A stretch of 56,453 nt of DNA, taken from an uncultured Methanobrevibacter sp. (lineage in GTDB: Archaea; Methanobacteriota; Methanobacteria; Methanobacteriales; Methanobacteriaceae). The stretch is from NCBI RefSeq assembly GCF_946408925.1, contig NZ_CAMJUE010000007.1:1-56453 (forward strand), written 5' to 3'. Position numbers and translations under genes: made by a program. Positions 16,029-25,445 of the stretch are shown piece after piece. The notes under the pieces are model-generated. The model did not search any database. It was not told where the DNA came from and worked only from the letters and a program-made list of their open reading frames with translations. The first letter of the stretch is position 1. Each line of letters begins with the position of its first letter.

Positions 16029-16862
16029 ATGTATTCGTCGACGAAATCTATTGATACTAATTTGGGAGGCGATTATATTTCTGCTCGAAACCAGGAATAC
16101 GATTCACTCCTTAAGTTGTCAGCACGAGCATTTGGTAATGCGCTTATGCGCATCACTGGTGAAAAACCTGGGATTGTTGAAGTTCTACATCATGATGTGT
16201 TGTCCGCTCGCCTAATGAGGGGCATTCTTGATTTGCCAATAAAAATGCCGTATGGCTATGTAATTGATTATGAATTTCATTCATGTCCAATTAGTAAAAA
16301 AACTGTAATCAGAAACTACCAATATGCTATTGAGTTAAGATCTGAGGTCGGGGTTCCTGTCAGACCTCATTTCGTATCTTTAGATGAAAAAAGAACTCCA
16401 ATTCCTACTGTTGAGCTCTTTTCAGGAGTCTTTTCTAATCCGGAAGTTACTTATTTAATTGACATTAACGGTAACGAAGTTTTAAATACCATCAATGATA
16501 AATTAGATAAACAGGTAGAATTGGATTATGATGATGCATATTGTTTGGCATTAATGCCTTTTTTCAGAAATGAAAAAAGCCGCAAAGACATGTTAAATGA
16601 TATGGCATATTTCATTAATCAAATTGAAATCTCTGAAGAGTTGAAATTTCTTGTTAAACTTGTTCAGATATTGTCTGCAAGAGCACTTTTTTCAGATGAT
16701 GAACAGGAAGAAATTATAGGGGTGATTAAAATGGGTAGTACATATATTGATAACTATGAAAAAAACCTGATACAAAATGCAATAAAGGAAGTTGCTTTGA
16801 AAATGAAAGAATTAGGTGCTGATTCAGATTTTATATTTGAATGCACAGGTTTTAAACTATAA
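16029..16862 (+). CDS. Hypothetical protein, possibly a divergent Rpn/COG5464-like PD-(D/E)XK protein
   Basis: I do not recognise a firm family. The 277-residue protein is soluble, with no signal or membrane helix. The stretch IDYEFHS (79-85) followed by RNYQYAIEL (95-103) has the spacing of the nuclease core in Rpn/transposase_31 proteins, where an E-x-(K/Q/H)-S motif precedes an R-x-x-x-Y helix. The C-terminal half is helical and acidic, with DYDDAYCLALMPFF, which also resembles that group. A nuclease role is a guess. The gene is monocistronic: it has a duplicated TATA-like promoter before it and a terminator hairpin after it. Confidence 0.6.
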   Translation: MYSSTKSIDTNLGGDYISARNQEYDSLLKLSARAFGNALMRITGEKPGIVEVLHHDVLSARLMRGILDLPIKMPYGYVIDYEFHSCPISKKTVIRNYQYAIELRSEVGVPVRPHFVSLDEKRTPIPTVELFSGVFSNPEVTYLIDINGNEVLNTINDKLDKQVELDYDDAYCLALMPFFRNEKSRKDMLNDMAYFINQIEISEELKFLVKLVQILSARALFSDDEQEEIIGVIKMGSTYIDNYEKNLIQNAIKEVALKMKELGADSDFIFECTGFKL

Positions 16863-16865
16863 TTT

Positions 16866-16898
16866 GGATATCTCTATCCATTTTTTTATTTTTTTTTG
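16866..16898 (+). terminator. Terminator after the Rpn-like gene
   Basis: GGATA (16866-16870) pairs with TATCC (16875-16879) around TCTC, 4 bp after the stop codon. Runs of seven and eight T residues follow (16881-16898). Confidence 0.6.
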
Positions 16899-16958
16899 AA
16901 TTATTAAATACTGTCTCTAACATAATTATTATTAACTTATTGTTAATTGGTGAGGGTT

Positions 16959-18608
16959 ATGGGAGAAAACAATTCAAATCTAGATTGGATGATTTACTGG
17001 TCATTGCCTAAGTTCAATCCCAGAAACAGCCAGATCAGATTAATCAATGAAATTAATTTTGCAATTGGGGAAGGATATAAAAATATAATCCTTGAAGCGG
17101 GAACCGGAATTGGCAAATCGGCCATTGCCACAACACTTGCCAATATGTATGAGGACTCTTATATTTTAACAATGACAAAACAACTTCAGGAACAGTATTT
17201 GGATGATTTCAATGACATGCTTGTTGAAATAAAAGGTCGTGGAAACTATAAATGTAATTATAAGGGCAGTTGTGACTTTTGTATAAAAGCTGAGTATAAT
17301 CTGAGAAGATGCAGCAACTGTGAATATCAGCTTGCCTTCAAACGAGCAACCGAAGCAAAGAATGTCATAACAAATTATGATTATCTCTACTATGCCAGTG
17401 TTGCAAATCCAATTCTGGACTCTCGTGAGCTTCTGATTTTGGATGAGGCGCATAACCTTGAGCGAAAGATGCTTATGCTGTCATCTTCAGAGCTGAATCG
17501 TGAATACATCTCAACAAAATTCGGTATAGACATATTTGAACCGTTGATGCATGCTGCAAAATCATTCAATGACCTTAAAAGAAATCCGGAATACTGGACG
17601 AGGCTTTGTGATGATTTGATAAAGGAATGCAAAAAGAGAATCAAGAAAATTGAGGGGGATGCCAACAAGTCCGTTCAGGTCACTCTGGATGAGTTTGAAA
17701 ATGACCCTTCAAAATATTCCAACTTTGACTATGTTGAAAAGCAGAACCTTGAACAGGACATCAAGACATTTGCAGGAATTGGACTGGGTTTGGCACATGA
17801 AGAATTGATTATAGATTTGCCAAATAGGGAATCTATTTTAAATAATGAAATGGATATTTCAGCGGAATTCAAGCCATTTTCTGTTGCTGACGATACTCAA
17901 AACCTTTTAGCCATGGGAAATGTCTGCATATTCCTGACCGGAACATTGGGAAGCAAGGACAAGTTTTGCGAGTGGAACAATATCAATCCCGAAGAGACAT
18001 ATTATATTTATGAAAAATCACCGTTTGATGTTGAAAAAAGGCCGATTTACACAGATTTTGTCGGAAACATGAGCGGGCGCAGGAGAGGCAAAATCCCAAG
18101 ATGGAAAAACAAAAGGGCAATAAATAAGCTTAAGGAATTGCTGAACCGTCATAAAAATGAAAAAGGGGTCATTCACACATCAAGTAATGAACAGGCATTC
18201 TGGATAATGGATAAGTTAAAGGATAATCGACTGGTTTTTGTTGGCGGCGAAGAGCGAAACTATATATTAAAGGATTTCACCAAATCAAAAGAAAACACCG
18301 TCCTGATTGGTGCTTCAATAAAGGATGGTGTGGATTTTAAAGGTGACCTGTGCCGTTTTCAGATTGTATTCAAGATTCCCTATCCTCAGCTTAATGAACA
18401 GGTTAAATATCGTAAGGCACTGGATCCCAAATGGTTTTACTATCAAACCGTAATGGCATTGATGCAGGCATACGGTCGTGGAATACGTGATATGGATGAT
18501 TGGTGTGTAATGTATATAATTGATTCCAGTTTTAAGCAGTTGGTTGAGTATAATCGAGGATTTTTCAATGAATATTTCCTTGAAGCGATACAAAAAAAGA
18601 AGAATTGA
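16959..18608 (+). CDS. Rad3/DinG-like DNA helicase (XPD superfamily)
   Basis: A superfamily 2 helicase of 549 residues from ATG 16959, chosen because GGTGAGG lies just upstream; an in-frame TTG at 16947 would add only four residues. Numbered from the ATG, Walker A EAGTGIGKS is at 46-54 and DEAH at 162-165. Between them is a cysteine cluster (C99, C105, C108, C118, C121) suggesting the family's 4Fe-4S domain. The C-terminal motifs include TGTLGSKD, FKIPYPQ and a QAYGRGIRD motif VI. It probably acts in repair or in clearing structured DNA. Confidence 0.85.
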   Translation: MGENNSNLDWMIYWSLPKFNPRNSQIRLINEINFAIGEGYKNIILEAGTGIGKSAIATTLANMYEDSYILTMTKQLQEQYLDDFNDMLVEIKGRGNYKCNYKGSCDFCIKAEYNLRRCSNCEYQLAFKRATEAKNVITNYDYLYYASVANPILDSRELLILDEAHNLERKMLMLSSSELNREYISTKFGIDIFEPLMHAAKSFNDLKRNPEYWTRLCDDLIKECKKRIKKIEGDANKSVQVTLDEFENDPSKYSNFDYVEKQNLEQDIKTFAGIGLGLAHEELIIDLPNRESILNNEMDISAEFKPFSVADDTQNLLAMGNVCIFLTGTLGSKDKFCEWNNINPEETYYIYEKSPFDVEKRPIYTDFVGNMSGRRRGKIPRWKNKRAINKLKELLNRHKNEKGVIHTSSNEQAFWIMDKLKDNRLVFVGGEERNYILKDFTKSKENTVLIGASIKDGVDFKGDLCRFQIVFKIPYPQLNEQVKYRKALDPKWFYYQTVMALMQAYGRGIRDMDDWCVMYIIDSSFKQLVEYNRGFFNEYFLEAIQKKKN

Positions 18609-18623
18609 TAGCGTAAAGCTATC
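18607..18623. terminator. Shared hairpin between convergent helicase and argG
   Basis: GATAGC (18607-18612) and GCTATC (18618-18623) form a 6-bp stem with loop GTAAA. It overlaps both stop codons, which lie 10 bp apart. It may serve as a bidirectional terminator, though only short T-runs flank it. Confidence 0.4.
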
Positions 18624-19797
18624 TGTTTAATTTTTGGAAGTTTGCAGCTTGAAGACCGTGGTATTTAATCATACCTTCAACTTCTCTCTGGTCAGTTTCC
18701 TTGTCTTCAAATGTGATTTGTTCCACGCTGTGTAAGCTGAATGGAGATTTTCTGATAATTGGTTGAATTGAACCTTTGAACAGTTTCATTACAACTTCTC
18801 CGCTTACTCTTTCCTGCATCTTGTCGATTGCTTGATCTAAGTCTTCTCTTAATGGTTCCTGCCATAATGCTCTGTAGACCAAATCTGCATAGAGTGTTGA
18901 CATGTATTCTGCAAATCTTAACTCATCAGTGGTCAGTACTAACTCTTCCAATGCCTGGTGTGCTGGGATTAAGAGTTTTGCACCGGGGGTTTCATAGATT
19001 TCCCTACTTTTGATACCGATCATTCTGTTTTCGATGGTGTCAACTCTTCCGATACCGTGTGCTCCTGCAATTTCGTTTGCTTTTTTGATGATGTCGATTA
19101 ATGGCATCATTTCGCCGTTTATTGCAACTGGGATTCCTTCCTCGAATTCAATGGATACTTTTTCAGGTTCATCTTTTGCATCTTCCCAGGAGGCAGTCCA
19201 TTCGTAAATGTCTTCAGGAGGTTCATTTGCAGGGCTTTCAAGAACATCTCCTTCAATTGCTCTTCCCCAGAGGTTTTCATCAATACTGTAAATTTTATCG
19301 TAGCTTAACTCGATACCTTTTGATTCGGCATATGCCTTTTCTTCGGTTCTTGTAAGGTTCATTTCTCTGATTGGTGCAATTATATCTAAATCTGACATTG
19401 CGCGAATAACTGCTTCAAATCTGAATTGGTCATTTCCTTTTCCTGTACAGCCGTGTGCAATTGCAGTTGCTCCTTCTTTTTCAGCTACTTCTATAAGTTT
19501 TTGAGCAATTAATGGTCTTGCAAAAGCAGTGCTTAATGGGTATCCTTCATATTCTGCATTTGCTTTGATTCCGCGTGCGATGTACTCGTTAGCAAATTCT
19601 TCTTTTGCATCTATATTGTAGTGTTTTAATCCTCCAATGTTAGCTGCACTGTTTTTTGCCTTTTCCATTTCTTCTTCGCCTTGTCCCACATCTACACATG
19701 CGGTAATAACTTCTACATTGTATTTTTCTTCTAATAATTTAACACAAACGGAGGTGTCTAGCCCTCCACTGAATGCTAAAAGTACTTTATCAGTCAT
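18619..19797 (-). CDS. argG: Argininosuccinate synthase
   Basis: ArgG joins citrulline and aspartate with ATP in arginine biosynthesis (cytosol). The 392-residue protein is full length, with the PP-loop motif [10 protein letters not shown] at 8-17, [15 protein letters not shown] in the citrulline/aspartate site and the conserved [20 protein letters not shown] at 19797 has a good GGTGAT ribosome binding site. No other arg gene is adjacent, so it is probably transcribed alone. The region upstream contains an unusual set of inverted repeats. Confidence 0.96.
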   Translation of the reverse strand: MTDKVLLAFSGGLDTSVCVKLLEEKYNVEVITACVDVGQGEEEMEKAKNSAANIGGLKHYNIDAKEEFANEYIARGIKANAEYEGYPLSTAFARPLIAQKLIEVAEKEGATAIAHGCTGKGNDQFRFEAVIRAMSDLDIIAPIREMNLTRTEEKAYAESKGIELSYDKIYSIDENLWGRAIEGDVLESPANEPPEDIYEWTASWEDAKDEPEKVSIEFEEGIPVAINGEMMPLIDIIKKANEIAGAHGIGRVDTIENRMIGIKSREIYETPGAKLLIPAHQALEELVLTTDELRFAEYMSTLYADLVYRALWQEPLREDLDQAIDKMQERVSGEVVMKLFKGSIQPIIRKSPFSLHSVEQITFEDKETDQREVEGMIKYHGLQAANFQKLNR

Positions 19798-19935
19798 TTA
19801 ATCACCGTTAATTGTTTAATGATAAGAATTATCAAGATATATTTATGTTGTTAATAGTATTTAAATTTATTAAAAATTAGATTATTTTTTTCATTTTAAA
19901 AAAAATTATTCAAAAAATATTTTAGGCAGAAGAAA

Positions 19936-20051
19936 ACTCTTAATTGAGGGCTATAATTGAGGTTGACTGATTTTGGGGTTTTAAAAATAAAAACCTCAAT
20001 TAAGAGTCAATGAGTTTCAAGTATTTTCATACTTTTCATCTCTCAATTATA
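19936..20051. repeat. Interleaved inverted repeats between argG and the SF1 helicase
   Basis: Four copies of an 8-base core occur. Arm A is ACTCTTAATTGAGG (19936-19949) and its exact complement A' is CCTCAATTAAGAGT (19994-20007). Arm B is TATAATTGAG (19952-19961) and B' is CTCAATTATA (20042-20051). The order is A-B-A'-B', so the two hairpins interleave. The shared core TAATTGAG also allows A-B' and B-A' pairing. It lies 139-254 bp before the argG ATG and starts 38 bp after the helicase stop. The rest of the 291-bp gap is AT-rich with nothing else evident. Confidence 0.7.
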
Positions 20052-20088
20052 ATGTTGTTCCTCATAGTATATAAAAGTTTAGGTATTC

Positions 20089-22017
20089 CTAAATTTCAAT
20101 CAGCAATTTTCTATCTTCACAAAATTTTATCAGCCGGGCATAAGTTGGATTGGTTATTAAAGTATTTTTATTGCCTATAATAATTAATTTACGTTTTGCA
20201 CGGGTTATTGCAACGTTCAATCTTCTCAAATCCCTTAAAAAACCAATATTTCCATTGTTATTACTTCTAACTGTTGAAATGATAATGATTTCCTTTTCTC
20301 TTCCCTGAAAACCGTCAACGGTTTTTACCTCAACGGAGGTCATATCCTGAATTATCTTGACCTGATCGGCATAGGGGCTGATGATTCCGATGTCGTCTTC
20401 ACCGACACCTATATTCATATAATCCTGAGCAATGTCCGAACTGATTTCGGCTTCAAGACTGTTGATGATTGACTTTGAATCCTTAAGGTGGGTTTCGCCT
20501 TCGCTGTCAACATTTGAAGTGTCAATAAAAAGCAAAGCCTCCTCTTTTTGAGTCGATTCAAGAATATCATTGATGTTTATGTCATCAACACTGGAATCGC
20601 TTTTCAAGCTGTTGTTGTAGAATTCCTGGTTTGGAAACTTCATAAGAAGACTGTTCATACGGTACTGAACATTCAGCAGCTGTGATTTAAAAGGATAAAG
20701 TCTGATCAGCTCTTCAAATAGGGTTTTTTCCAATTTTCCTGCCCTGTCGCTTATTATTGTCGGAGGCAATTGCTTGTGGTCTCCTGCAAGTATAAATCTG
20801 TGCGCTTTCGCAATAGGAATCAGGACACTTGGTATTGTGGCCTGTGAAGCCTCATCAATAATTGCAACATCAAACTTGACTCTTGCAATCGATTCAAGAG
20901 CTGCAGAAGAATTTGTTGCAAGAATAACGTCACTTGAATCTATGATGTCCTTAATCATCCTATTTTCAATTCTTTTAATCTCATCATGTGCCTCATCAAT
21001 TTCCTGATTGATTTCAATCCATTTGGCCATTGATTTCATTTTATCGGAGCTGATTCCACGCCCTCCTTTTCCCTTTGAGGCAAGATGCAGTATGTCATAG
21101 TCTCCAAATCCTCTTCGATACTGTGGTGTGGGCTTGGTGTGAACCTTGCGCTTTTCAATCATATTGTCGATTTTTTTGTGAATCTTTTTGATTTTCCGGT
21201 TCAGCTTATGATTTTCAACCTTATATGCGAGAGTCTGTGTGATGTTGTGTTTTGAAACCCTTTGGGGATGGCCAAGTCTTGTTAAGGTTAGCTTTTTGTT
21301 GTCCATCAGACGCTCAAGGATATTGTCAACTGCAGCATTACTTTCGGCAGTGGCCAATACTTTATGGTTCTGACGGGTTTCCTGTGATATCAGCTCAACC
21401 AGGGTTCTTGTTTTTCCGGTTCCAAAAGGTCCGTGTATCAAAAAGAAGTTTTCACATGACAGTGCATTTTCAATGGCGGATTTCTGTGAATCGTTGAGAT
21501 TGTCATCAATATATGAAATGTATGGCACATCCCTGTTCTTTTTAGGATTTCTTTCATTTAAAATATATTCAAGGGCATTTTTACCCTTCAGACTCAAGTG
21601 TTTCAGGTTATCTTCCATACGTCTGAATGTAATGTCGTTGGCATATAGGTCAAGGCGGGTTTTCTTTTTAATTGCCCATTTTGGAACGCGTTTGTCAAAG
21701 GCCACCTTAATGAATCTGGCGCCTTTTTCGGTAACTGTGCCTGTCAGGTCGCTTCTAAGCGGATCATCGGTACTTACCAGCACCATATCTCCAACAGATA
21801 TTTCGGTATCTATCACTTCAGATCTTCCAAACTGGACGATTTGCATGCCCAATTCCTTACCCAGGCTTTTCCCTTTGACCTTATTGACTGCTCTTCCAAG
21901 TTCCTCTCTTTTCTGACCGGACATGGTGCTTATTTCACGGGTCATCAGGTCAATTTCAGCATCTCTTTCATAATTGATTAACGTAATTAAATTTTTAATA
22001 AATTTTTTCATTTTCAT
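20089..22017 (-). CDS. IGHMBP2/SMUBP-2-like superfamily 1 helicase
   Basis: A 642-residue Upf1-like SF1 ATPase. A beta-rich N-terminal region (about 70-130, OB-like) precedes Walker A GPFGTGKT (196-203). DEAS is at 388-391, and GDHKQLPPT (412-420), VQYRMN, VDGFQGREKE and LNVAITRAKRKL follow. An inserted charged helical stretch, rich in Lys and Arg, lies at about 255-345. Homologues unwind RNA or DNA 5'-3'; the archaeal role is not established. Two in-frame ATGs (22017, 22011) are possible starts. It is divergent from the aspartoacylase-like gene, 24 bp away. Confidence 0.88.
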   Translation of the reverse strand: MKMKKFIKNLITLINYERDAEIDLMTREISTMSGQKREELGRAVNKVKGKSLGKELGMQIVQFGRSEVIDTEISVGDMVLVSTDDPLRSDLTGTVTEKGARFIKVAFDKRVPKWAIKKKTRLDLYANDITFRRMEDNLKHLSLKGKNALEYILNERNPKKNRDVPYISYIDDNLNDSQKSAIENALSCENFFLIHGPFGTGKTRTLVELISQETRQNHKVLATAESNAAVDNILERLMDNKKLTLTRLGHPQRVSKHNITQTLAYKVENHKLNRKIKKIHKKIDNMIEKRKVHTKPTPQYRRGFGDYDILHLASKGKGGRGISSDKMKSMAKWIEINQEIDEAHDEIKRIENRMIKDIIDSSDVILATNSSAALESIARVKFDVAIIDEASQATIPSVLIPIAKAHRFILAGDHKQLPPTIISDRAGKLEKTLFEELIRLYPFKSQLLNVQYRMNSLLMKFPNQEFYNNSLKSDSSVDDININDILESTQKEEALLFIDTSNVDSEGETHLKDSKSIINSLEAEISSDIAQDYMNIGVGEDDIGIISPYADQVKIIQDMTSVEVKTVDGFQGREKEIIIISTVRSNNNGNIGFLRDLRRLNVAITRAKRKLIIIGNKNTLITNPTYARLIKFCEDRKLLIEI

Positions 22018-22041
22018 ACTTATTTTTAAATAAGAGTTTTA

Positions 22042-22797
22042 ATGTATATTATAATTATGCATTTTAAAAAAATTGAGGAATTCGGCAATTTGGAAATGAG
22101 TTACATTTCAAATCATTCCGGAGGATATATTTCAAGAAACAGGCATGTCCTCAGGAATCTGGAATTAAGCAAACTAACTCAATTCATTTTAGAAAAGTGC
22201 GTGTATGGCACACCAATTTTTAAATTGCCTGGTGGAGATAATCAGATTCTTATATTGTCCGGAATTCATGGAAATGAACTTCCTCCTCAAGTGGCCAATG
22301 TAAAATTAATCAACAAGCTATTGGATTGGGATTTGAACAATACAATTTATTTCATTCCATTTGCAGCGCCGAAGGCCACAATGGAAAATGAAAGAACATT
22401 CAATTCAATGGATTTGAACCGGTCTGCACATATCAAAAATTCAATAAGCAATCTTATTCTTGATGCGATTCAGGATTTGCAAATCAATCTTGTTGGTGAT
22501 TTTCACTCAACAGCATATAATTCAAATCCTGGTTTTGAAGCGGTGTTTTCATCAAAGTCTCCATGTCCCGAAAGCTTTTTTATAGCAAATTTTATTTCAC
22601 AGGATGTGGGATCAGAAGTGATATCCTTTGACTTTGCCGGTTCCTCATATAAGGGGGCTGTTGAGGATGTCTGCAATTTAAAGAGGGTTCCTGCTGTAAC
22701 ATGTGAGGTTCTATGTCCATTTACAACTATAGAGGAAGGGACTGTTGAAAGATCATTTGCTCAAATGGAAAGTTTTCTTTCCTGCTTTGGGTTCTGA
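22042..22797 (+). CDS. Succinylglutamate desuccinylase/aspartoacylase-family zinc hydrolase
   Basis: A zinc carboxypeptidase-fold enzyme of 251 residues. Zinc ligands are H76 and E79 in GIHGNE and H154 in GDFHS. The likely catalytic Glu222 is in TCEV. RTFNSMDLNRS (119-128) holds the substrate-binding Asn/Arg seen in the family. It probably hydrolyses an N-acyl amino acid or a similar amide; the substrate is not readable. ATG 22057 is an alternative start and fits the family length as well. It sits alone between a divergent helicase and a membrane protein. Confidence 0.78.
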   Translation: MYIIIMHFKKIEEFGNLEMSYISNHSGGYISRNRHVLRNLELSKLTQFILEKCVYGTPIFKLPGGDNQILILSGIHGNELPPQVANVKLINKLLDWDLNNTIYFIPFAAPKATMENERTFNSMDLNRSAHIKNSISNLILDAIQDLQINLVGDFHSTAYNSNPGFEAVFSSKSPCPESFFIANFISQDVGSEVISFDFAGSSYKGAVEDVCNLKRVPAVTCEVLCPFTTIEEGTVERSFAQMESFLSCFGF

Positions 22798-22865
22798 TTG
22801 ATTACCAAATGCTCTTGGAAAAACTACTTTTGATATATTATTATATATTGGTTTAAGGTGATTAT

Positions 22866-23573
22866 GTGTCGTCTTATAAAGGTCATTCTATATTTGCATT
22901 CATTCTATCCCTGATGTTTTTTCACAATCCTCTAGCAATTGCTTTAACATTAATTGGTGCAAATATTCCTGATTTTGATCATAAATTCAAAAAGGAACAT
23001 GTTTATAAGATGATAATATTGGGATTAATAGTGTTCATTTCACTTTATATCCTCAAATTACCTTATTATATAGGCTTAATCATTATATTTTTAGGGGTTA
23101 CTTTTTATTTTTCAGAACACCGAAGCTTTACCCATTCCATTTTTGGCGTTTTAACATTAACGTCTGCAGTTTCGCTGATTTTGATATGGGGATTCCAGCT
23201 GGCTGGTGCGGTGACAGTCATTGAAAATCACTATTTGCTCATGGCAATTTTAATCGCACTTTTAAGCTTTCTATTCTTAAATAAGAAGCTGCTCATGATT
23301 TTTCTTCCATTATTTTTTATCGGCCTGTTTGTTCTTCCGGTTGTTGAAATTTCATATATTCAAATAGTCCTGAGCTTGTTTTTGGGAGTGTTTTCACATA
23401 TGGTGCTGGATTCATTCACTCCATCTGGAATCAAAATTTTCGCTCCGATATCCTCCAGAAAGGTTTATAGGAATTTTGGATTGAGCATGATATTTCTGTT
23501 GTGCTTTTTGGCAGTGTTGTATAACATTCCATTGTTATTTGATTTGTTTGGAAATTATATTTTACATCATTAA
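22866..23573 (+). CDS. YdjM-like membrane-bound predicted metal-dependent hydrolase
   Basis: A 235-residue membrane protein of the YdjM/PF04307 family. Family residues are present: H6 in YKGHSIF, the DFDHK segment, EHRSFTHSIFG and HMVLDSFTPSGI. These His/Asp residues are thought to bind metal, but no activity is firmly known. About seven hydrophobic segments are visible. The start is GTG, supported by AAGGTGAT just upstream. An ATG two bases earlier is out of frame. The 3' end overlaps the convergent transporter by 4 bp. Confidence 0.8.
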   Translation: MSSYKGHSIFAFILSLMFFHNPLAIALTLIGANIPDFDHKFKKEHVYKMIILGLIVFISLYILKLPYYIGLIIIFLGVTFYFSEHRSFTHSIFGVLTLTSAVSLILIWGFQLAGAVTVIENHYLLMAILIALLSFLFLNKKLLMIFLPLFFIGLFVLPVVEISYIQIVLSLFLGVFSHMVLDSFTPSGIKIFAPISSRKVYRNFGLSMIFLLCFLAVLYNIPLLFDLFGNYILHH

Positions 23574-24535
23574 AATGACCTGCATGTAAAAAACAGTCCG
23601 GAATTTTTAATCCACAGGCAGAATTTGGAAACGATGTATAAGATAGGAAGCTCTATTAAAGGTCCGATAACAAGTGCAATGGATATCAGTTCATGTCCGG
23701 GAAATGAGTTGATTGCAATTGCAAGAGCCAATGGTGAATTTCGTGCCAATGTGGTCATTGTAAGGCTTGCATATTCCTGATATGTGAAATTGATTTTTTC
23801 AGATATTAACAAGTCTATTATGGCATTCACTATAAAGAATATGATTAACGGGACAAATATGGTAATGACTGAATCCTGATTATTAAATAAAAGGTCTCCC
23901 TGGCTTGCAAATATACAGAAAACCGCAAGTGATAAAAACCAGATTTGAAGGTCTGTGAATAGGTTGGTTGCTTTTTCTTTGAAATTATTATTAAATATGA
24001 ATTTAGCAATCTGTGCTAAAACAAATGGTATTACTATAACTATAAGTAGTGAATATGCAAGCTGTGCGTAGTCCAGGGCATTTGCGCTTGAAAAGAAAAT
24101 CACCAGATAAACAGGCAGCAGTATTATCTGCAGGACTAAATTGATTGGAAGTATCGATAAGCTTAAGGACAGGTTTCCCTTTGCCATTTTTGTAAATACC
24201 AGGTACCAGTCCGTACATGGAGTCAGTATTAGCATGAAAAATCCGACTAAAACATCAACATTTCCCTTTAAGAATAAAGATCCTAAAAAGTATCCGAAGA
24301 GGGGTGTCCAAATGAAATTGATTATCAGGCTTGCAGATGTGAATTTGACATTTTTAAAGCTGTTTTTAAGTTCATTTAAATCCACTTCCATGAATAATCC
24401 AAAAAGCATCAGACATAGAAAGATGTTTATCAGATTTGAAGTATTCTCTGCAATGATGTTGGTGTTGGAGAATATCAGTCCGATTATCACTGCTGAAAAT
24501 ATTATTATCGGTTCGAGCTTTTCTATTAATTCCAT
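23570..24535 (-). CDS. BASS/ArsB-Acr3-superfamily transporter
   Basis: A 321-residue protein with about ten membrane helices, of the bile-acid/arsenite symporter superfamily. I start it at ATG 24535 because GGTGAT lies directly upstream and the product then begins MELIEKLEP just before the first helix. A longer frame reaches 24718 but its extra 61 residues are basic and low-complexity, unlike the family. LTPCTDWYLVFTKMAKG in the fourth helix region resembles the Acr3/ArsB cysteine motif, which would favour arsenite or a related anion. No ars regulator is nearby, so the substrate is uncertain. Confidence 0.7.
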   Translation of the reverse strand: MELIEKLEPIIIFSAVIIGLIFSNTNIIAENTSNLINIFLCLMLFGLFMEVDLNELKNSFKNVKFTSASLIINFIWTPLFGYFLGSLFLKGNVDVLVGFFMLILTPCTDWYLVFTKMAKGNLSLSLSILPINLVLQIILLPVYLVIFFSSANALDYAQLAYSLLIVIVIPFVLAQIAKFIFNNNFKEKATNLFTDLQIWFLSLAVFCIFASQGDLLFNNQDSVITIFVPLIIFFIVNAIIDLLISEKINFTYQEYASLTMTTLARNSPLALAIAINSFPGHELISIALVIGPLIELPILYIVSKFCLWIKNSGLFFTCRSF

Positions 24536-24742
24536 GCAATCACCATTTTTAGGTATAACTAAATTTGCATGTTCTATTATATAATATTTTAGATATTGCA
24601 AATTCGTTTCCAAATGCCTGTTTAAGTGGTGTTTTCTGTTTATTTTTTTAATTTGGTGAACATTTTTGTTCATATTAATTTTTTTAAAAATTTTTGTATA
24701 GTTTAATTTGGATTTCAAATAAATTTTTTAAAAAAGCATAAC

Positions 24743-24750
24743 TTTATAAT
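24743..24750 (+). promoter_or_regulatory. Probable TATA box of the ehb operon
   Basis: TTTATAAT lies 81-88 bp before ehbA and is preceded by the A-rich stretch AAAAAAGC, a plausible BRE. This predicts a leader of about 55 nt. GGAG at about 24819-24822 would be the ehbA ribosome binding site. Confidence 0.4.
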
Positions 24751-24830
24751 GAATAATCATGATAAATATTACTGTATGTAATGTCAATTTTATCGACATT
24801 TTTTATATTAATTGAAATGGAGCTTGTTTA

Positions 24831-25145
24831 ATGTTTTTGACTAGAGTTGGATACGGAATTGCTTATTTCGTAGTTCTTATTATAGAAATCATTAAATCAA
24901 CACTTAGTGTTGCATTTAATGGAGTTATGAGGAGAAATATTGACCCTGTAGTTGTTGACATAGAAACAGTATTGGAGAGACCTGTTTCACAAACAATTTT
25001 AGCTAACAGTATTTCTTTAACTCCTGGTACTTTGTCTGTTGATTTGGACAGTGAAAATAACATTATCAAAGTAGCTGCTATTTCTCCAAGAAAAAAAGAG
25101 GATATAATTCCTTTTGAACCTTATATTAAGAAAATGTTAGAATAA
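24831..25145 (+). CDS. ehbA: Energy-converting hydrogenase B subunit A (MrpE-like)
   Basis: First gene of a 17-gene run that matches the ehbA-Q order known from Methanothermobacter. The 104-residue protein resembles MrpE/MnhE: one or two N-terminal membrane segments (about 5-30) and a small cytoplasmic domain with SISLTPGTLSVDLD. It is a membrane-arm component of the Ehb complex, which couples ion flow to ferredoxin reduction by H2. GGAG stands about 8 bp before the ATG. Confidence 0.85.
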   Translation: MFLTRVGYGIAYFVVLIIEIIKSTLSVAFNGVMRRNIDPVVVDIETVLERPVSQTILANSISLTPGTLSVDLDSENNIIKVAAISPRKKEDIIPFEPYIKKMLE

Positions 25146-25178
25146 TTTTCATTTTCATAAAAAATAGAGTGAGATAGT

Positions 25179-25445
25179 ATGGATATATTGTTTATTTCAA
25201 AATATATTGTGCTTATTGCATTAGTCATAATGATGCTAGCAGCCTTAAGGGCAAGCGCATACAAATCCACTTCAATGGGACTTTTAGGAAGTTCTGTTGT
25301 GGTAACAGCTTTTGCTGTTGGATTGCTTGTTGTTGGAGGCCAATACAATATTCAATTTTATAGGGATATATCATTAGCTTTAATATTCTTTGGTTTTGTA
25401 GGCACTATTGCTTTTGCGGTAACCTTGGGAGGGGAGGATAAATGA
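25179..25445 (+). CDS. ehbB: Energy-converting hydrogenase B subunit B (MrpF-like)
   Basis: An 88-residue protein with three membrane helices, like the MrpF/MnhF antiporter subunit, in the second position of the ehb operon. The segment MLAALRASAYKSTSMGLLGSS is typical of this small-subunit family. It overlaps ehbC by 4 bp (ATGA), indicating translational coupling. GAGTGAGAT lies before its ATG. Confidence 0.8.
   Translation: MDILFISKYIVLIALVIMMLAALRASAYKSTSMGLLGSSVVVTAFAVGLLVVGGQYNIQFYRDISLALIFFGFVGTIAFAVTLGGEDK

Noticed and set aside
24536-24718. N-terminal extension of the BASS-family transporter
   Set aside because: The extension is basic and low-complexity, and a clear GGTGAT sits directly before ATG 24535.
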